A stretch of 64,000 nucleotides of DNA from Chryseosolibacter sp964563295. GTDB taxonomy: Bacteria; Bacteroidota; Bacteroidia; Cytophagales; Cyclobacteriaceae. Numbering within the stretch: position 1 is the stretch's first letter; the number at the start of each line of letters is the position of its first letter. A model generated the notes under the pieces. The model searched no databases. It worked only from the letters and a program-made list of their open reading frames with translations, and was not told the origin of the DNA. Shown piece after piece: positions 1 through 8,802 of the stretch. The position numbers and the translations under genes are program-made. The DNA is taken from positions 5,144 through 69,143 of the forward strand of contig CAZLWX010000005.1 of NCBI GenBank assembly GCA_964563295.1. Reading direction: 5' to 3'.

Positions 1-246
1 GAAGATGTGCTGGAAAATCTTGATATTGAAAGCGGAGTGAGGGTAGCCAACCTCGGCGACGGCAAAGTAGCGCACAACACCGATATCCAGGAAGGATTTA
101 TCATTACTAAAATCAATGATGTGCCAGTTGCATCCATTAAGGATGTTAACGAAATCCTGAAGAAGAAGAGATCAGGCGAACTGGTTATCTTCACTGGCAA
201 GTATGAGGATTCAGCCAAGGAATATAACTACGCCTTCAGGATGTAA
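1..246 (+). CDS. Do/HtrA-family serine protease, C-terminal PDZ fragment (partial)
   Basis: The frame is open from base 1 and ends in TAA at 244-246, so only the last 81 residues of a longer protein are present. They read as a PDZ domain: a segment GVRVANLGDGKVAHNTDI, then the typical EGFIITKINDVPV strand and a helix with KDVNEILKKK. This matches the second, C-terminal PDZ domain of DegP/DegQ-type periplasmic proteases, which handle misfolded envelope proteins. The catalytic domain lies outside the window, so protease activity is inferred from the PDZ resemblance only. A small gene follows after 25 bases and may be cotranscribed. Confidence 0.7.
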   Translation, partial: EDVLENLDIESGVRVANLGDGKVAHNTDIQEGFIITKINDVPVASIKDVNEILKKKRSGELVIFTGKYEDSAKEYNYAFRM

Positions 247-271
247 GTGATAGCATGTTTTGAACTAGATT

Positions 272-445
272 ATGAGAAGATTGTTTAGGAAGGGCGAACG
301 TGTTCGCAGTAAAATTGATGGCAAAGTGGTAGAAGTGTTGAAGTACATCAAAAAAAATCTCGTTGAAGTGATGTGGTTTGACCTCGAGAAAAAAGAACCT
401 AGAAAAAATACAATCGAGGAAGACAAACTTTCAAGAGCTGCGTAG
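272..445 (+). CDS. Small conserved-looking protein of unknown function (57 aa)
   Basis: This short frame runs from ATG 272 to TAG 443-445. It lies 25 bases after the protease and just before a strong terminator. The product starts MRRLFRKGERVRSKIDGKV and continues with a beta-rich, highly charged sequence (VEVMWFDLEKKEP). The KGE/V-R/S-K start followed by short strands resembles small SH3-like proteins such as the DUF2158 type, but the match is loose and I do not assign a function. There is no signal peptide or membrane segment, so it is probably cytosolic. The position between a protease and a terminator supports a real gene at the end of an operon. Confidence 0.6.
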   Translation: MRRLFRKGERVRSKIDGKVVEVLKYIKKNLVEVMWFDLEKKEPRKNTIEEDKLSRAA

Positions 446-452
446 TATAATC

Positions 453-489
453 GATCTGCCGGCATTCACCGGCAGATCTTTTCTTTTTT
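453..489 (+). terminator. Rho-independent terminator after the small 57-aa gene
   Basis: A perfect 10-base-pair stem (453-462 GATCTGCCGG pairing with 469-478) with a 6-base loop is followed by TTTT-C-TTTTTT. It begins 7 bases after the stop at 445 and ends the protease operon. It also sets the earliest likely start of the ispH message to after about 490. Confidence 0.9.
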
Positions 490-615
490 CCACCCACGTA
501 TTGTTACAAGGGGCAATCCTCCCAAGCGGGAATCTTTTTACCTTTACCCCAAAATCCAGTCACCATCAAAAAGTTTGACATCCCGGCATATTACCGGTCG
601 CCCATTACGGGCAAG

Positions 616-1785
616 GTGAAGGAAATGCGCCGTGTCCGGGATGTGCGCAAGCAGGATTTTAGTCCATCGTTGCTCGATTTCGGGCCAGTCAGATTCTACA
701 TTGCGCGTCATTTTGGATTTTGTTACGGAGTTGAAAACGCCATAGAAATCAGCTACAGGGCGCTCGAAGAAAATTCCGGCAAGCGCATCTTCCTGCTCAG
801 TCAGATGATTCATAATCAGCAGGTCAACAACGACCTGCAGCAAAGGGGAATCAGCTTCATTATGGATACCGACGGTCGTCAGTTCATTCCCTGGGACGAA
901 GTTCGCTCGGATGACGTTGTTATCATCCCTGCATTCGGCACGACAGTCGAAATAGAAAATTTGCTGCTGGACAAAGGTGTTGAAGTTCATAAATACAACA
1001 CCACCTGCCCTTTTGTCGAAAAAGTCTGGAACCGGGCGCAGAAACTTGGCACCGGCAACTATACCGTGGTTATCCATGGTAAGCCCGGCCATGAAGAAAC
1101 CCGCGCCACGTTTTCCCGCTCTTCACAGTCGGCTCCGTCAGTGATTATTCGAGACATGGATGACGCGATCCGGCTCGGCCGCTATGTCCTCGGAGAAAAG
1201 GCGCGAGAAGAATTTTTTGAGGAGTTTGCATGGAAATATTCAGAAGGATTCGATCCCGAACGGGATTTAAGGCAAATCGGTGTAGTCAATCAAACCACTA
1301 TGCTGGCTTCCGAGACACAAGCGATAGCCGACTTCCTCAGGAAGCTAATGATACAACGCTATGGCGAAGGCGACTTGCAAAACCACTTTGCCGACACGCG
1401 CGACACGCTATGCTATGCCACCAATGACAACCAGGATGCTACCTACAGGCTACTGGAAACAGATGCAGACATCGCCGTGGTCATCGGCGGATACAACAGT
1501 TCCAACACCTCCCATATCGTCGAACTGTGTGAACGCAAATTTCCGACCTATTTTATCAACTCCGAATCCGAAATAAAATCCGCTTCGGAAATCCATCATT
1601 ATAATTACAAGAAGAAGCAAAAGCTCGTCACTTCGGATTTCATGCCGGCAAAACGCCCTGTCAACATCATTCTCACGAGTGGCGCCTCCTGCCCGGACAC
1701 GCTGGTTGACCGCGTGATGCTGCGGCTCCTTGAATTTTTTCCCGACGCCAGATCAGTCGATGAAATAATGGCGTCGCTGAACTGA
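616..1785 (+). CDS. ispH: 4-hydroxy-3-methylbut-2-enyl diphosphate reductase
   Basis: IspH (LytB) catalyses the last step of the MEP isoprenoid pathway, making IPP and DMAPP in the cytosol with a [4Fe-4S] cluster. The three cluster cysteines are visible in GFCYGVENA (residue 36), NTTCPFVEKVW (131) and SGASCPDTLVD (359), counted from GTG 616. The protein is the long Cytophagia/Flavobacteriia form, with a central insertion compared with the roughly 315-residue E. coli enzyme. The coordinates use GTG 616, the first ordinary start codon. However, the frame stays open upstream to 451, and residues KKFDIPAYYRSPITGKV encoded just before 616 look like the conserved N-terminus of this subgroup. That would place the true start at ATC 565, giving 406 residues. 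Function is very secure; the start is uncertain. Confidence 0.95.
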   Translation: MKEMRRVRDVRKQDFSPSLLDFGPVRFYIARHFGFCYGVENAIEISYRALEENSGKRIFLLSQMIHNQQVNNDLQQRGISFIMDTDGRQFIPWDEVRSDDVVIIPAFGTTVEIENLLLDKGVEVHKYNTTCPFVEKVWNRAQKLGTGNYTVVIHGKPGHEETRATFSRSSQSAPSVIIRDMDDAIRLGRYVLGEKAREEFFEEFAWKYSEGFDPERDLRQIGVVNQTTMLASETQAIADFLRKLMIQRYGEGDLQNHFADTRDTLCYATNDNQDATYRLLETDADIAVVIGGYNSSNTSHIVELCERKFPTYFINSESEIKSASEIHHYNYKKKQKLVTSDFMPAKRPVNIILTSGASCPDTLVDRVMLRLLEFFPDARSVDEIMASLN

Positions 1786-1816
1786 CTTCTCATAGATTTC
1801 ATTATCTTTTACAGTC

Positions 1817-3871
1817 ATGAGATTCGGATATACGTTTCCCCTGCTGTGGTTGGTGGTGAATGCTTATGCGCAGGTCAATCGCGCTGATTCCATTCAAGTA
1901 CTCGAGCCCGTGCTCATCCAGGCCTACTCGGCGGAAAAACCTATCGAAGATGTAGCCGCCGCAGTTGCCTACCTGTCTGGTGAAAACCTTGATCGGTTCA
2001 ACAACACCAATCTTCTGCCGGCTGTAAACACGATACCCGGCGTTCGCATGGAAGAACGGTCACCCGGAAGCTACCGCTTTTCGATACGCGGCAGTCTGCT
2101 GCGTTCGCCTTTTGGCGTTCGCAACGTGAAGGCATATTGGAATGGACTACCCCTCACCGATGGCGGAGGCAACACATACCTGAATCTGCTCGACTTTAAT
2201 TCGATCGGAACCCTGGAGATCATCAAAGGGCCGGGAGGAAGCCTGTACGGCGCAGGCACCGGAGGGGTGATCCTTTTGCGCAGCCCGACAGTTCAGCAAA
2301 ATCAGTCGGAAGTCTCCGCTGTCGCGGGAAGTTTCGGGCTGCACCGCCTTCAACTGTCTCACCAGTTCCAAAACCGCCGCGTTGAAATGCGAATCCATTT
2401 TGCCGGTCAATCCTACGGCGGCTACCGCGATCAAACGGAAATGAAACGATACGTCGTCAACGGCGATGTTAAGGTGCCGCTGGAAGACGGATCGATGTCC
2501 GCAACGTTCTTTTATTCCAATCTCTTCTACGAAACACCGGGAGCGCTGACGCTGGCGCAGTACAACGACGATCCTCGCCAGGCGCGACCACCAGCCGGGC
2601 CGAATCGCGGCGCCGTTGAGCAAAAGGCAGCGGTCTACAATCAAACACCGTACCTTGGGCTAAACTTTGACCACAACTGGAATGACCGTTGGTCAACACG
2701 CATAGGGTTCTTCGGTTCGTACTCCGATTTTGAGAACCCGACAATCCGAAATTATGAGGTCAGAAAGGAAACGAATTTCGGCGTGCGTATGCAGACACAT
2801 TATGCGCTCGACAACAAGGCCAGGAATCAGTTCACCTTTGGCGCCGAAACACAATCATTCACTGGCCCACTTACCGTCTTCGATAACGAACTCGGAACGC
2901 GCGGTGCTGTCCAGACAGATGACGACCTGACATCAACTACAGCGCTATTTTTCGCTCAACTGGAACTCCGGTTGCGTCATGGGTTCCTGGTTACCTTGGG
3001 AGGAAGCTTAAACACGCTCGAATATACTTTTCTGCGCAAGCTCCCGGCGCCGGAACCCGAGCTTTCCAAATCATTCCGTCCGTTTTTTTCCCCCCGGGTG
3101 GCACTGCTGAAGGAGTTAGGCGATGATCTCTCACTGTACGCCAATGTCAGCCGTGGTTTCTCACCACCATCACTGGCCGAAGTCAGGCCATCAACAAATG
3201 AGTTCAATGCCGGCCTGCAAGCGGAACGTGGAACAAATTATGAAATCGGCATGCGCGGGGCCCTCGCCGACAAGAAATTGTATGTGGACGTTGCGCTGTA
3301 CGACTTTAGGTTGCGCGAGACTATCGTTGTCCAGCATCTGCAGGATGGTGCTGACTATTTCATAAACGCCGGGAGCACCTCTCAGCGTGGTATCGAAGCC
3401 ATGATCACTTATCATCCCATTCAGAGAGACAAAGGCGTGATAACCAATCTGAAAATCTGGGACAGTTATAGCTACAACCACTACCGGTTTGCATCCTATG
3501 TCGTCGATGACGTTGATTACTCGGGAAATTACCTCACGGGCGTGCCTCCGACAACCAACAGCTTTGGACTTGACATCGCCTTCAGGCGAAAAGTCTACGC
3601 CAACCTGACCGGCAACTACGTCGATCACATACCGCTGAATGATGCCAATGAGGTGTTTGCTAATGAATATTTTCTACTGGGTGCACGCCTCGGCTTCCAA
3701 ACTACGGTCAAATCGAAACACAAGCTGGACTTGTTCGCTGGCATTGACAACGCCCTGGATCAGGAATACAGTCTTGGTAACGATCTCAACGCCGTGTTGG
3801 GTGGGCGTTATTTTAATGCAGCTCCGCCGAGAAACTATTACGCTGGCGTACGGATAACATTGGCCGAATAG
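1817..3871 (+). CDS. TonB-dependent outer-membrane receptor
   Basis: This 684-residue receptor has a short signal peptide ending NAYAQ. A plug domain follows at about residues 40-155, with features such as LLPAVNTIPGVRMEER, SFRFSIRG-like strands and the KGPGGSLYGAGTGG motif. The remaining roughly 500 residues are a 22-strand-type barrel rich in alternating aromatic strands and ending YYAGVRITLAE. Such receptors import iron chelates, cobalamin or sugars using TonB energy. There is no N-terminal carboxypeptidase-like domain or SusD partner, so a siderophore or small-ligand receptor is more likely than a polysaccharide system. The next gene, a fructosamine kinase homologue, starts one base after the stop, so the two are almost certainly cotranscribed. 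The substrate is unknown. Confidence 0.9.
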   Translation: MRFGYTFPLLWLVVNAYAQVNRADSIQVLEPVLIQAYSAEKPIEDVAAAVAYLSGENLDRFNNTNLLPAVNTIPGVRMEERSPGSYRFSIRGSLLRSPFGVRNVKAYWNGLPLTDGGGNTYLNLLDFNSIGTLEIIKGPGGSLYGAGTGGVILLRSPTVQQNQSEVSAVAGSFGLHRLQLSHQFQNRRVEMRIHFAGQSYGGYRDQTEMKRYVVNGDVKVPLEDGSMSATFFYSNLFYETPGALTLAQYNDDPRQARPPAGPNRGAVEQKAAVYNQTPYLGLNFDHNWNDRWSTRIGFFGSYSDFENPTIRNYEVRKETNFGVRMQTHYALDNKARNQFTFGAETQSFTGPLTVFDNELGTRGAVQTDDDLTSTTALFFAQLELRLRHGFLVTLGGSLNTLEYTFLRKLPAPEPELSKSFRPFFSPRVALLKELGDDLSLYANVSRGFSPPSLAEVRPSTNEFNAGLQAERGTNYEIGMRGALADKKLYVDVALYDFRLRETIVVQHLQDGADYFINAGSTSQRGIEAMITYHPIQRDKGVITNLKIWDSYSYNHYRFASYVVDDVDYSGNYLTGVPPTTNSFGLDIAFRRKVYANLTGNYVDHIPLNDANEVFANEYFLLGARLGFQTTVKSKHKLDLFAGIDNALDQEYSLGNDLNAVLGGRYFNAAPPRNYYAGVRITLAE

Positions 3872-3872
3872 C

Positions 3873-4745
3873 ATGATCAGTTCGATACCCAGTGACATCC
3901 GGGAGGCGCTCACTCGTGAATTGAAGACTACTCTTCAGCATTTCAGTTTTTCAAGCGGCGGCTGCATCAACAATGGAGGCAAGCTCCTGACTGTCAGCGG
4001 CGACTACTTTATAAAGTGGAATGATAATGACCTTTACCCCGGCATGTTCGAAGCAGAAGCGAAAGGGCTTCAGCTTCTCGCAGGATCCTGTCGGCTAAAG
4101 ATTCCACGTCCAATTATTTTCGGAACCTCGGCCCGCCATCAATTCATCGTATTGGAATTTATCGAGCAGGGTCATCGCGGTCAGTCGTACTGGAGCGACC
4201 TGGGAGCGGGACTTGCAGCTATGCACCGCGTCACTGCCAACGATTTTGGTCTGGATCACGACAACTATATTGGTTCTCTTCCACAACGAAACCCTTTTGC
4301 TCCAACCTGGGACGAATTTTTCATTGAGCACCGATTGCGACCACAGTTGGACCTTGCTCTTTCAAACGGTGCACTCGATGCGTCGGTCGTGAAGGCTTTC
4401 GATCGTCTTTTTGAAAAGTTGAGTTCGCTGTTGCCACCCGGTCAGCCCTCCCTGCTCCACGGCGACCTGTGGAGCGGCAACCTGATCACTACAAAAAATG
4501 GTGACCCGTGTTTGATCGACCCTGCAGTTTATTTCGGTCACCGCGAAGCTGAAATTGCATTCACAAGGCTGTTCGGGGGATTTGCCTCAAATTTTTACGA
4601 GAGCTACAACGAAATTTATCCTCTTGAGCCGGGATTTCATGAGCGCTCAGATGTCTACAATTTGTACCCCTTGTTGGTACACGTCAATTTATTTGGAGGA
4701 GGGTATCCTTCGCAGGTGGTTTCCATTCTTAATCATTTTGTATAA
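3873..4745 (+). CDS. Fructosamine kinase family protein
   Basis: A 290-residue cytosolic kinase-fold protein of the fructosamine/ketosamine-3-kinase family, which phosphorylates sugar amines bound to proteins or amino acids (deglycation). Visible features are an ATP-site lysine region (YFIKWNDND), the catalytic loop HGDLWSGNLI at about residue 197, and the metal-binding IDPAVYFGHREAEIAFT motif. The length is normal for the family. ATG 3873 begins one base after the receptor stop codon, which implies translational coupling. The pairing suggests a link between an imported ligand and the kinase, but that is inference. Confidence 0.9.
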   Translation: MISSIPSDIREALTRELKTTLQHFSFSSGGCINNGGKLLTVSGDYFIKWNDNDLYPGMFEAEAKGLQLLAGSCRLKIPRPIIFGTSARHQFIVLEFIEQGHRGQSYWSDLGAGLAAMHRVTANDFGLDHDNYIGSLPQRNPFAPTWDEFFIEHRLRPQLDLALSNGALDASVVKAFDRLFEKLSSLLPPGQPSLLHGDLWSGNLITTKNGDPCLIDPAVYFGHREAEIAFTRLFGGFASNFYESYNEIYPLEPGFHERSDVYNLYPLLVHVNLFGGGYPSQVVSILNHFV

Positions 4746-4822
4746 AGACAAAGAACACAGAAATCATTACCTTAGCAATCCCGTTAGTTAATATTCCTTT
4801 AATAACCCACAAAAACCTGATT

Positions 4823-5386
4823 ATGAAACATTACGGCATAAAAGCCCTGCTGGGGTCAGTGTTGATCCTTTTCGCTGGTTGCGATCTATTGGAAAAAGTT
4901 GACGACATAACCCTCGAGGTCGAGATTCAGCACACTTTTGTGATTGACGAAAAACTTGATTCGGAAGGCAAGTCCGTATCCTACTTCAGCACCGGAACGA
5001 TCGACGCTACCAAGAACGCCGACTTTGACAAGTACAAGGACAAGATCAAAGAATTTACTGTTCACTCGGTGGAATACACTGTCACCAATTATTCCCCCGA
5101 AGGTACCAACGTGATCTTCTCCAACGGAATTGGAACATTCTTCGCCCAGGGATCCACCTCAAACGCTTTAGCGGAGGCAGGAATTGACATTCAAAGTGTG
5201 CCTGGAGCTCAAGGGCAGGTGTTTACACTCGACTACACCACACAAGGTCTGGAGGCCATCGCTCAGCAACTGGAGTCTGTCCACAAGGTCGACTTCCAGG
5301 TCGCCGGCACGTTTTCAGAAACACCCGTAGCATTTAATGTTCCAGTCACGTTGAAATGCACGATTAAAGCGGAAGCGCTCGACTAA
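4823..5386 (+). CDS. Lipoprotein of unknown function (187 aa)
   Basis: The N-terminus has a short basic region, a hydrophobic stretch and a lipobox LFAGC with Cys at residue 20, so the product should be lipid-anchored, probably at the outer membrane. The mature part is predicted beta-rich, with alternating hydrophobic strands such as VEYTVTNYSPEG and VPVTLKCTIKAEAL near the end. I do not recognise the family. It lies 77 bases after the fructosamine kinase gene and is closed by a strong terminator at 5410, so it could be the last gene of the receptor operon or have its own promoter in that 77-base gap. Confidence 0.8.
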   Translation: MKHYGIKALLGSVLILFAGCDLLEKVDDITLEVEIQHTFVIDEKLDSEGKSVSYFSTGTIDATKNADFDKYKDKIKEFTVHSVEYTVTNYSPEGTNVIFSNGIGTFFAQGSTSNALAEAGIDIQSVPGAQGQVFTLDYTTQGLEAIAQQLESVHKVDFQVAGTFSETPVAFNVPVTLKCTIKAEALD

Positions 5387-5409
5387 GTCGCAGCTCTGTT
5401 TTGATATAG

Positions 5410-5447
5410 AATGCCTCCCTGACCCCATGGAGGCATTTTTTATTTTC
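5410..5447 (+). terminator. Rho-independent terminator after the 187-aa lipoprotein gene
   Basis: A 9-base-pair stem (AATGCCTCC 5410-5418 with GGAGGCATT 5429-5437) with a 10-base loop is followed by a T-rich tract. It lies between two convergent genes, and its T-tract overlaps the stop codon of the minus-strand ypdA gene at 5440. Confidence 0.85.
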
Positions 5448-6429
5448 CGAATTTTCGTTTGAGGTCAGCGACAACTATTTCGGCATGAATCCGGGAGTTT
5501 TCAATGAACCACTTGTTGGTCTTCAGTCCGCCGCAGACCACGCCGGCCAGGTAAATGTTTCGAACGTTCGTCTCCATAGTCGCGTCATCGTAGACAGGCG
5601 TGTGAAATTCATCGTCGTGAAAATAAATTCCCAGCGAGCTCATGAACTCAAACGGTGGCTGATAGCCCGTCATCGCCAGCACGTAGTCGTTTTCGAGCGT
5701 CCTCAGTCCCTCTGGCGTTTTGATTTCCACCGAACGTTCCGATATCCTGAGAATCTCGGAATTGAAGAATGCCTTGATGGAGTTCTCTTTGATGCGGTTC
5801 TCGATATCCGGTTTTACCCAATATTTTACGCTATCGCGAAGCTCGCTTTCGCGGATTACCATCGTGACATCTGCGCCCTTGCGCCAGGTTTCGAGAGCAA
5901 CGTCCACCGCCGAGTTCGCCGCTCCGACGACAACGATCTTCTGCGCGAAATACGGGTGAGGCTCATCGTAATAGTGTCTGACTTTGGGCAGATCTTCGCC
6001 GGGCACGTTAAGGAGATAGGGCAGGTCGTAAAATCCCAAAGCCAATACAATCGCCTTCGCGCGATAGGTGCCTCGGCTTGTTCTCACCACCTGCAACCCA
6101 TTCTCCAGTTGAGCGCCCACAACCTTTTCATATAGCCTGATATTCAACTCCCACGTCATGCACACCCGGCGATAATATTCCAGAGCCTCGAATCGGTTTG
6201 GCTTTGGTCCATGTGAAATAAAAGGGACTCCCCCGATCTCCAATCGCTCGGAGGTAGAGAAGAACGTCATGTTGAGCGGGTAATTAAATAGCGAGTTGAC
6301 CAGGCAACCCTTCTCAACGATCAGGTAGTTGAGCCGTGATTTCTTCGCTTCAATACCACAGGCCAAGCCGATAGGTCCACCACCGATGATTAATAGATCA
6401 TACGTCACTTCATTCGCTTCCATCTCCAC
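5440..6429 (-). CDS. ypdA: YpdA-family bacillithiol disulfide reductase (putative)
   Basis: A 329-residue FAD/NAD(P)-dependent oxidoreductase. The FAD site is IIGGGPIGLACGIEAKK near the N-terminus, followed by the family-typical stretch FNYPLNMTFFSTSERLEIGG. The NADPH-binding Rossmann motif VVGAANSAVDVALETWRKG lies at about residue 165. There is no CxxC disulfide pair as in thioredoxin reductase, which is characteristic of YpdA/Bdr. Family members recycle bacillithiol disulfide in Firmicutes and many Bacteroidota, and this assignment suggests that the organism makes bacillithiol. The gene diverges from the amidase gene with a 48-base spacer. MEMEANEV (6429) and MEANEV (6423) are both possible starts. 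Confidence 0.88.
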   Translation of the reverse strand: MEMEANEVTYDLLIIGGGPIGLACGIEAKKSRLNYLIVEKGCLVNSLFNYPLNMTFFSTSERLEIGGVPFISHGPKPNRFEALEYYRRVCMTWELNIRLYEKVVGAQLENGLQVVRTSRGTYRAKAIVLALGFYDLPYLLNVPGEDLPKVRHYYDEPHPYFAQKIVVVGAANSAVDVALETWRKGADVTMVIRESELRDSVKYWVKPDIENRIKENSIKAFFNSEILRISERSVEIKTPEGLRTLENDYVLAMTGYQPPFEFMSSLGIYFHDDEFHTPVYDDATMETNVRNIYLAGVVCGGLKTNKWFIENSRIHAEIVVADLKRKFGK

Positions 6430-6477
6430 GCTATTTTGTTAGTTCTTTCATTAGATTTATATCCAAAGAAAAGAAAC

Positions 6478-8136
6478 ATGAATGCAATTAATGGCAAGCC
6501 AATTTACGTGCTTTTTGTCGTTGTGCTTAATTTGTCGGGCATTACCAATTCGTTCGGTCAGGAACGGTATCCCACAACAGATATAGAGCCCTATTATGAT
6601 CTTGTCTTCACTGCGGCAGAGCGCGATTCATTGCTCGGCGGACTCCAGGATCTTCAAAAGTCCATTGTAGCGCTGCATCAGTTTCCCCTGGACAACAGCG
6701 TGCCGATGTCGCTGGTGTTCGACCCTCTGCCGGCCGGCATAGTTGTTTCACAACTGCAAAGGCCAATCGACTGGGCTCTTCCTCATGAGGTCAACCTTCC
6801 AGCCTCGCGCGATGCGCTGGCATTTTATCCGGTTCACAAGCTTGCAGTCCTCATAAAGTCAAAGAAAATAACCTCTGTCGAGCTGACCGAGCTTTATCTC
6901 AATCGCCTGAAGAAATTCGGTGACACGCTTCAATGTGTCATTTCACTGCTTGAAAATACTGCACTCGAACAGGCCCGCGCGGCCGATGCGGAGATTGCCA
7001 AAGGAAAGTACCGCGGGCCATTGCATGGCATTCCGTATGGCGTGAAGGATCTCCTCGCAGTGAAGGGCACCCACACCACTTGGGGCGCGGAGCCGTATCG
7101 CGACCAGGTCATAGACGAAACTGCCACGGTAGTCAAGAAGCTCGAAGAAGCCGGTGCCGTTCTCGTGGCGAAGTTTTCGATGGGCGCGCTCGCAATGGGA
7201 GATATTTGGTACGGGGGCGTGACAAAAAATCCCTGGAATCTCGCGCAAGGGTCGAGTGGCTCGTCGGCCGGATCGGCATCTGCGACAGTGGCAGGCCTGG
7301 TCGCCTTCTCCATTGGAACGGAGACTCTTGGATCCATTGTCTCGCCGTCGACACGCTGCGGTGCGACAGGATTGCGTCCAACCTACGGAGCCGTGAGCAG
7401 GAATGGCGCCATGGCATTGAGCTGGTCGATGGACAAGATCGGTCCCATCTGCCGATCGGCGCTCGATTGTGCATTGGTGTTCGATGCCATCCGGGGACCC
7501 GATGGCATTGACAAACACGTCAGGACCGCTGCATTCAACTACGATGGTCGTGCTGACATCAGGAAACTCCGGGTAGGTTACCTAAAATCGGCATTCGAGG
7601 CCGACTACAACACCAAGGCAAACGACGAGAAAGTCCTGGAAACACTAAAAAAGCTCGGCATTGAACTTACTCCTGTGGAGCTGCCCACAGGGATACCCGT
7701 ATCCGCCGTGCGAATAATGTTGACGGCAGAAGCGGCGGCATCCTTTGACGCCCTGACCCGTTCGAACCGCGACTCCCTTTTATCCAATCAACGCCGGTGG
7801 GCATGGCCGAATGTTTTTCGCACGGCGAGATTCATCCCCGCCGTGGAATATATTAATGCGTCGCGCGTCCGGTCTGAACTGATTGAGCAATACCACGAGG
7901 CCACCAAAGATTTTGACGTCATTGTCACGCCTACATTCGGAGGATCTCAATTGCTGACAACAAACCTAACGGGGCACCCATGCCTGGTGCTGCCAAACGG
8001 GTTCAATGAACGCGGCTCTCCAACATCGATCTGCTTCCTCGGAAAACTCTTCGGAGAAGCGGCTGTCGTCGCTGTCGGCCGTGCGTACCAGGAAGCGACG
8101 GAATGGGATGATCAGCATCCTGATCTATTCCAGTAA
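6478..8136 (+). CDS. Exported amidase-signature family hydrolase
   Basis: A 552-residue amidase-signature enzyme (GatA/FAAH fold) that hydrolyses amide bonds with a Lys-cisSer-Ser triad. Visible pieces are GVKDLLAVKGTHT (catalytic Lys), the Gly/Ser-rich QGSSGSSAGSASATVAG and GTETLGSIVSPSTRCGATGL (catalytic Ser region). A TTG at 6436 extends the frame, but ATG 6478 gives a clean signal peptide (MNAINGKPIYVLFVVVLNL, cleavage near SFGQ), so 6478 is chosen. About 100 residues precede the amidase domain. Export to the periplasm distinguishes it from cytosolic GatA, so it may act on peptides, amides or wall fragments; the substrate is not visible. Confidence 0.9.
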   Translation: MNAINGKPIYVLFVVVLNLSGITNSFGQERYPTTDIEPYYDLVFTAAERDSLLGGLQDLQKSIVALHQFPLDNSVPMSLVFDPLPAGIVVSQLQRPIDWALPHEVNLPASRDALAFYPVHKLAVLIKSKKITSVELTELYLNRLKKFGDTLQCVISLLENTALEQARAADAEIAKGKYRGPLHGIPYGVKDLLAVKGTHTTWGAEPYRDQVIDETATVVKKLEEAGAVLVAKFSMGALAMGDIWYGGVTKNPWNLAQGSSGSSAGSASATVAGLVAFSIGTETLGSIVSPSTRCGATGLRPTYGAVSRNGAMALSWSMDKIGPICRSALDCALVFDAIRGPDGIDKHVRTAAFNYDGRADIRKLRVGYLKSAFEADYNTKANDEKVLETLKKLGIELTPVELPTGIPVSAVRIMLTAEAAASFDALTRSNRDSLLSNQRRWAWPNVFRTARFIPAVEYINASRVRSELIEQYHEATKDFDVIVTPTFGGSQLLTTNLTGHPCLVLPNGFNERGSPTSICFLGKLFGEAAVVAVGRAYQEATEWDDQHPDLFQ

Positions 8137-8195
8137 CCAAGCGAACTTCTCAGGAACATTTTTTTGAGGGGATTTCACCGGGAAACAGATTTCGT

Positions 8196-8801
8196 ATGGC
8201 AAAGAAGGAAAGCCAGAAGCAGTATTTCATCGCGTTCGTTCCCCCGGAGCCCGTCTTTAGCGACGCACAACGCCTTCGCGAACTGTTCGCGGAGCGGTTC
8301 AACAGCAAGGCTGCGCTGAAATCTCCTCCGCATATCACCCTTCACATGCCATTTTGGATGCCGGAAAAGAAAGAGGCGAGGCTGATCGGGAAATTCTGCC
8401 AGTTTGCGAGACGATTTCCTCCCATCAAGGTTTGCCTCGACAACTTTTCGTCTTTTCCACCAAGAGTAATCTTCATCAATGTCGCAGAAAGCGAGCAGCT
8501 CCAGCACTTTCAAAAATCGCTTGAACGATTTTGCAAGACTGAACTAAACCTTTTCAACGCGAGTTACGGCGACGAACCTTACCGTCCGCATCTCACGCTG
8601 GCCTTTCGGGATCTTAAGAAACAGGCTTACCACGAAGCGTGGGACAACTTCAAATCGCGGGAGTATAAAGCAGAATTTATCGCCGACAAGATCTCTATCC
8701 TCAAACACGATGGCGCGCGTTGGCAAATACTCTCAGAAATTATCCTGGAAAGTTCATTCGCCGCAGATGTAACCCGCGACCTTGAAGCTACGGAGGGGTA
8801 A
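8196..8801 (+). CDS. 2H phosphoesterase superfamily (2'-5' RNA ligase-like) protein
   Basis: A 201-residue protein with the two HxT/S motifs that define the 2H phosphoesterase fold: PPHITLHMPF at about residue 46 and RPHLTLAFRD at about 130. Family members include ThpR/LigT (cyclic phosphodiesterase or 2'-5' RNA ligase). There is no signal peptide, so it is cytosolic. It lies 59 bases after the amidase gene and meets the next gene tail to tail with only one base between the stops. The exact substrate cannot be read from the sequence. Confidence 0.85.
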   Translation: MAKKESQKQYFIAFVPPEPVFSDAQRLRELFAERFNSKAALKSPPHITLHMPFWMPEKKEARLIGKFCQFARRFPPIKVCLDNFSSFPPRVIFINVAESEQLQHFQKSLERFCKTELNLFNASYGDEPYRPHLTLAFRDLKKQAYHEAWDNFKSREYKAEFIADKISILKHDGARWQILSEIILESSFAADVTRDLEATEG

Positions 8802-8802
8802 C

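Noticed and set aside
544..1092. Antisense open frame of about 180 codons opposite ispH
   Set aside because: ispH is unambiguous on the plus strand; the antisense product has no known domain or start context.
1804..1811. TATCTTTT as a promoter for the TonB receptor
   Set aside because: It misses the final G of the consensus, has no minus-33 partner, and the receptor follows ispH by only 31 bases.
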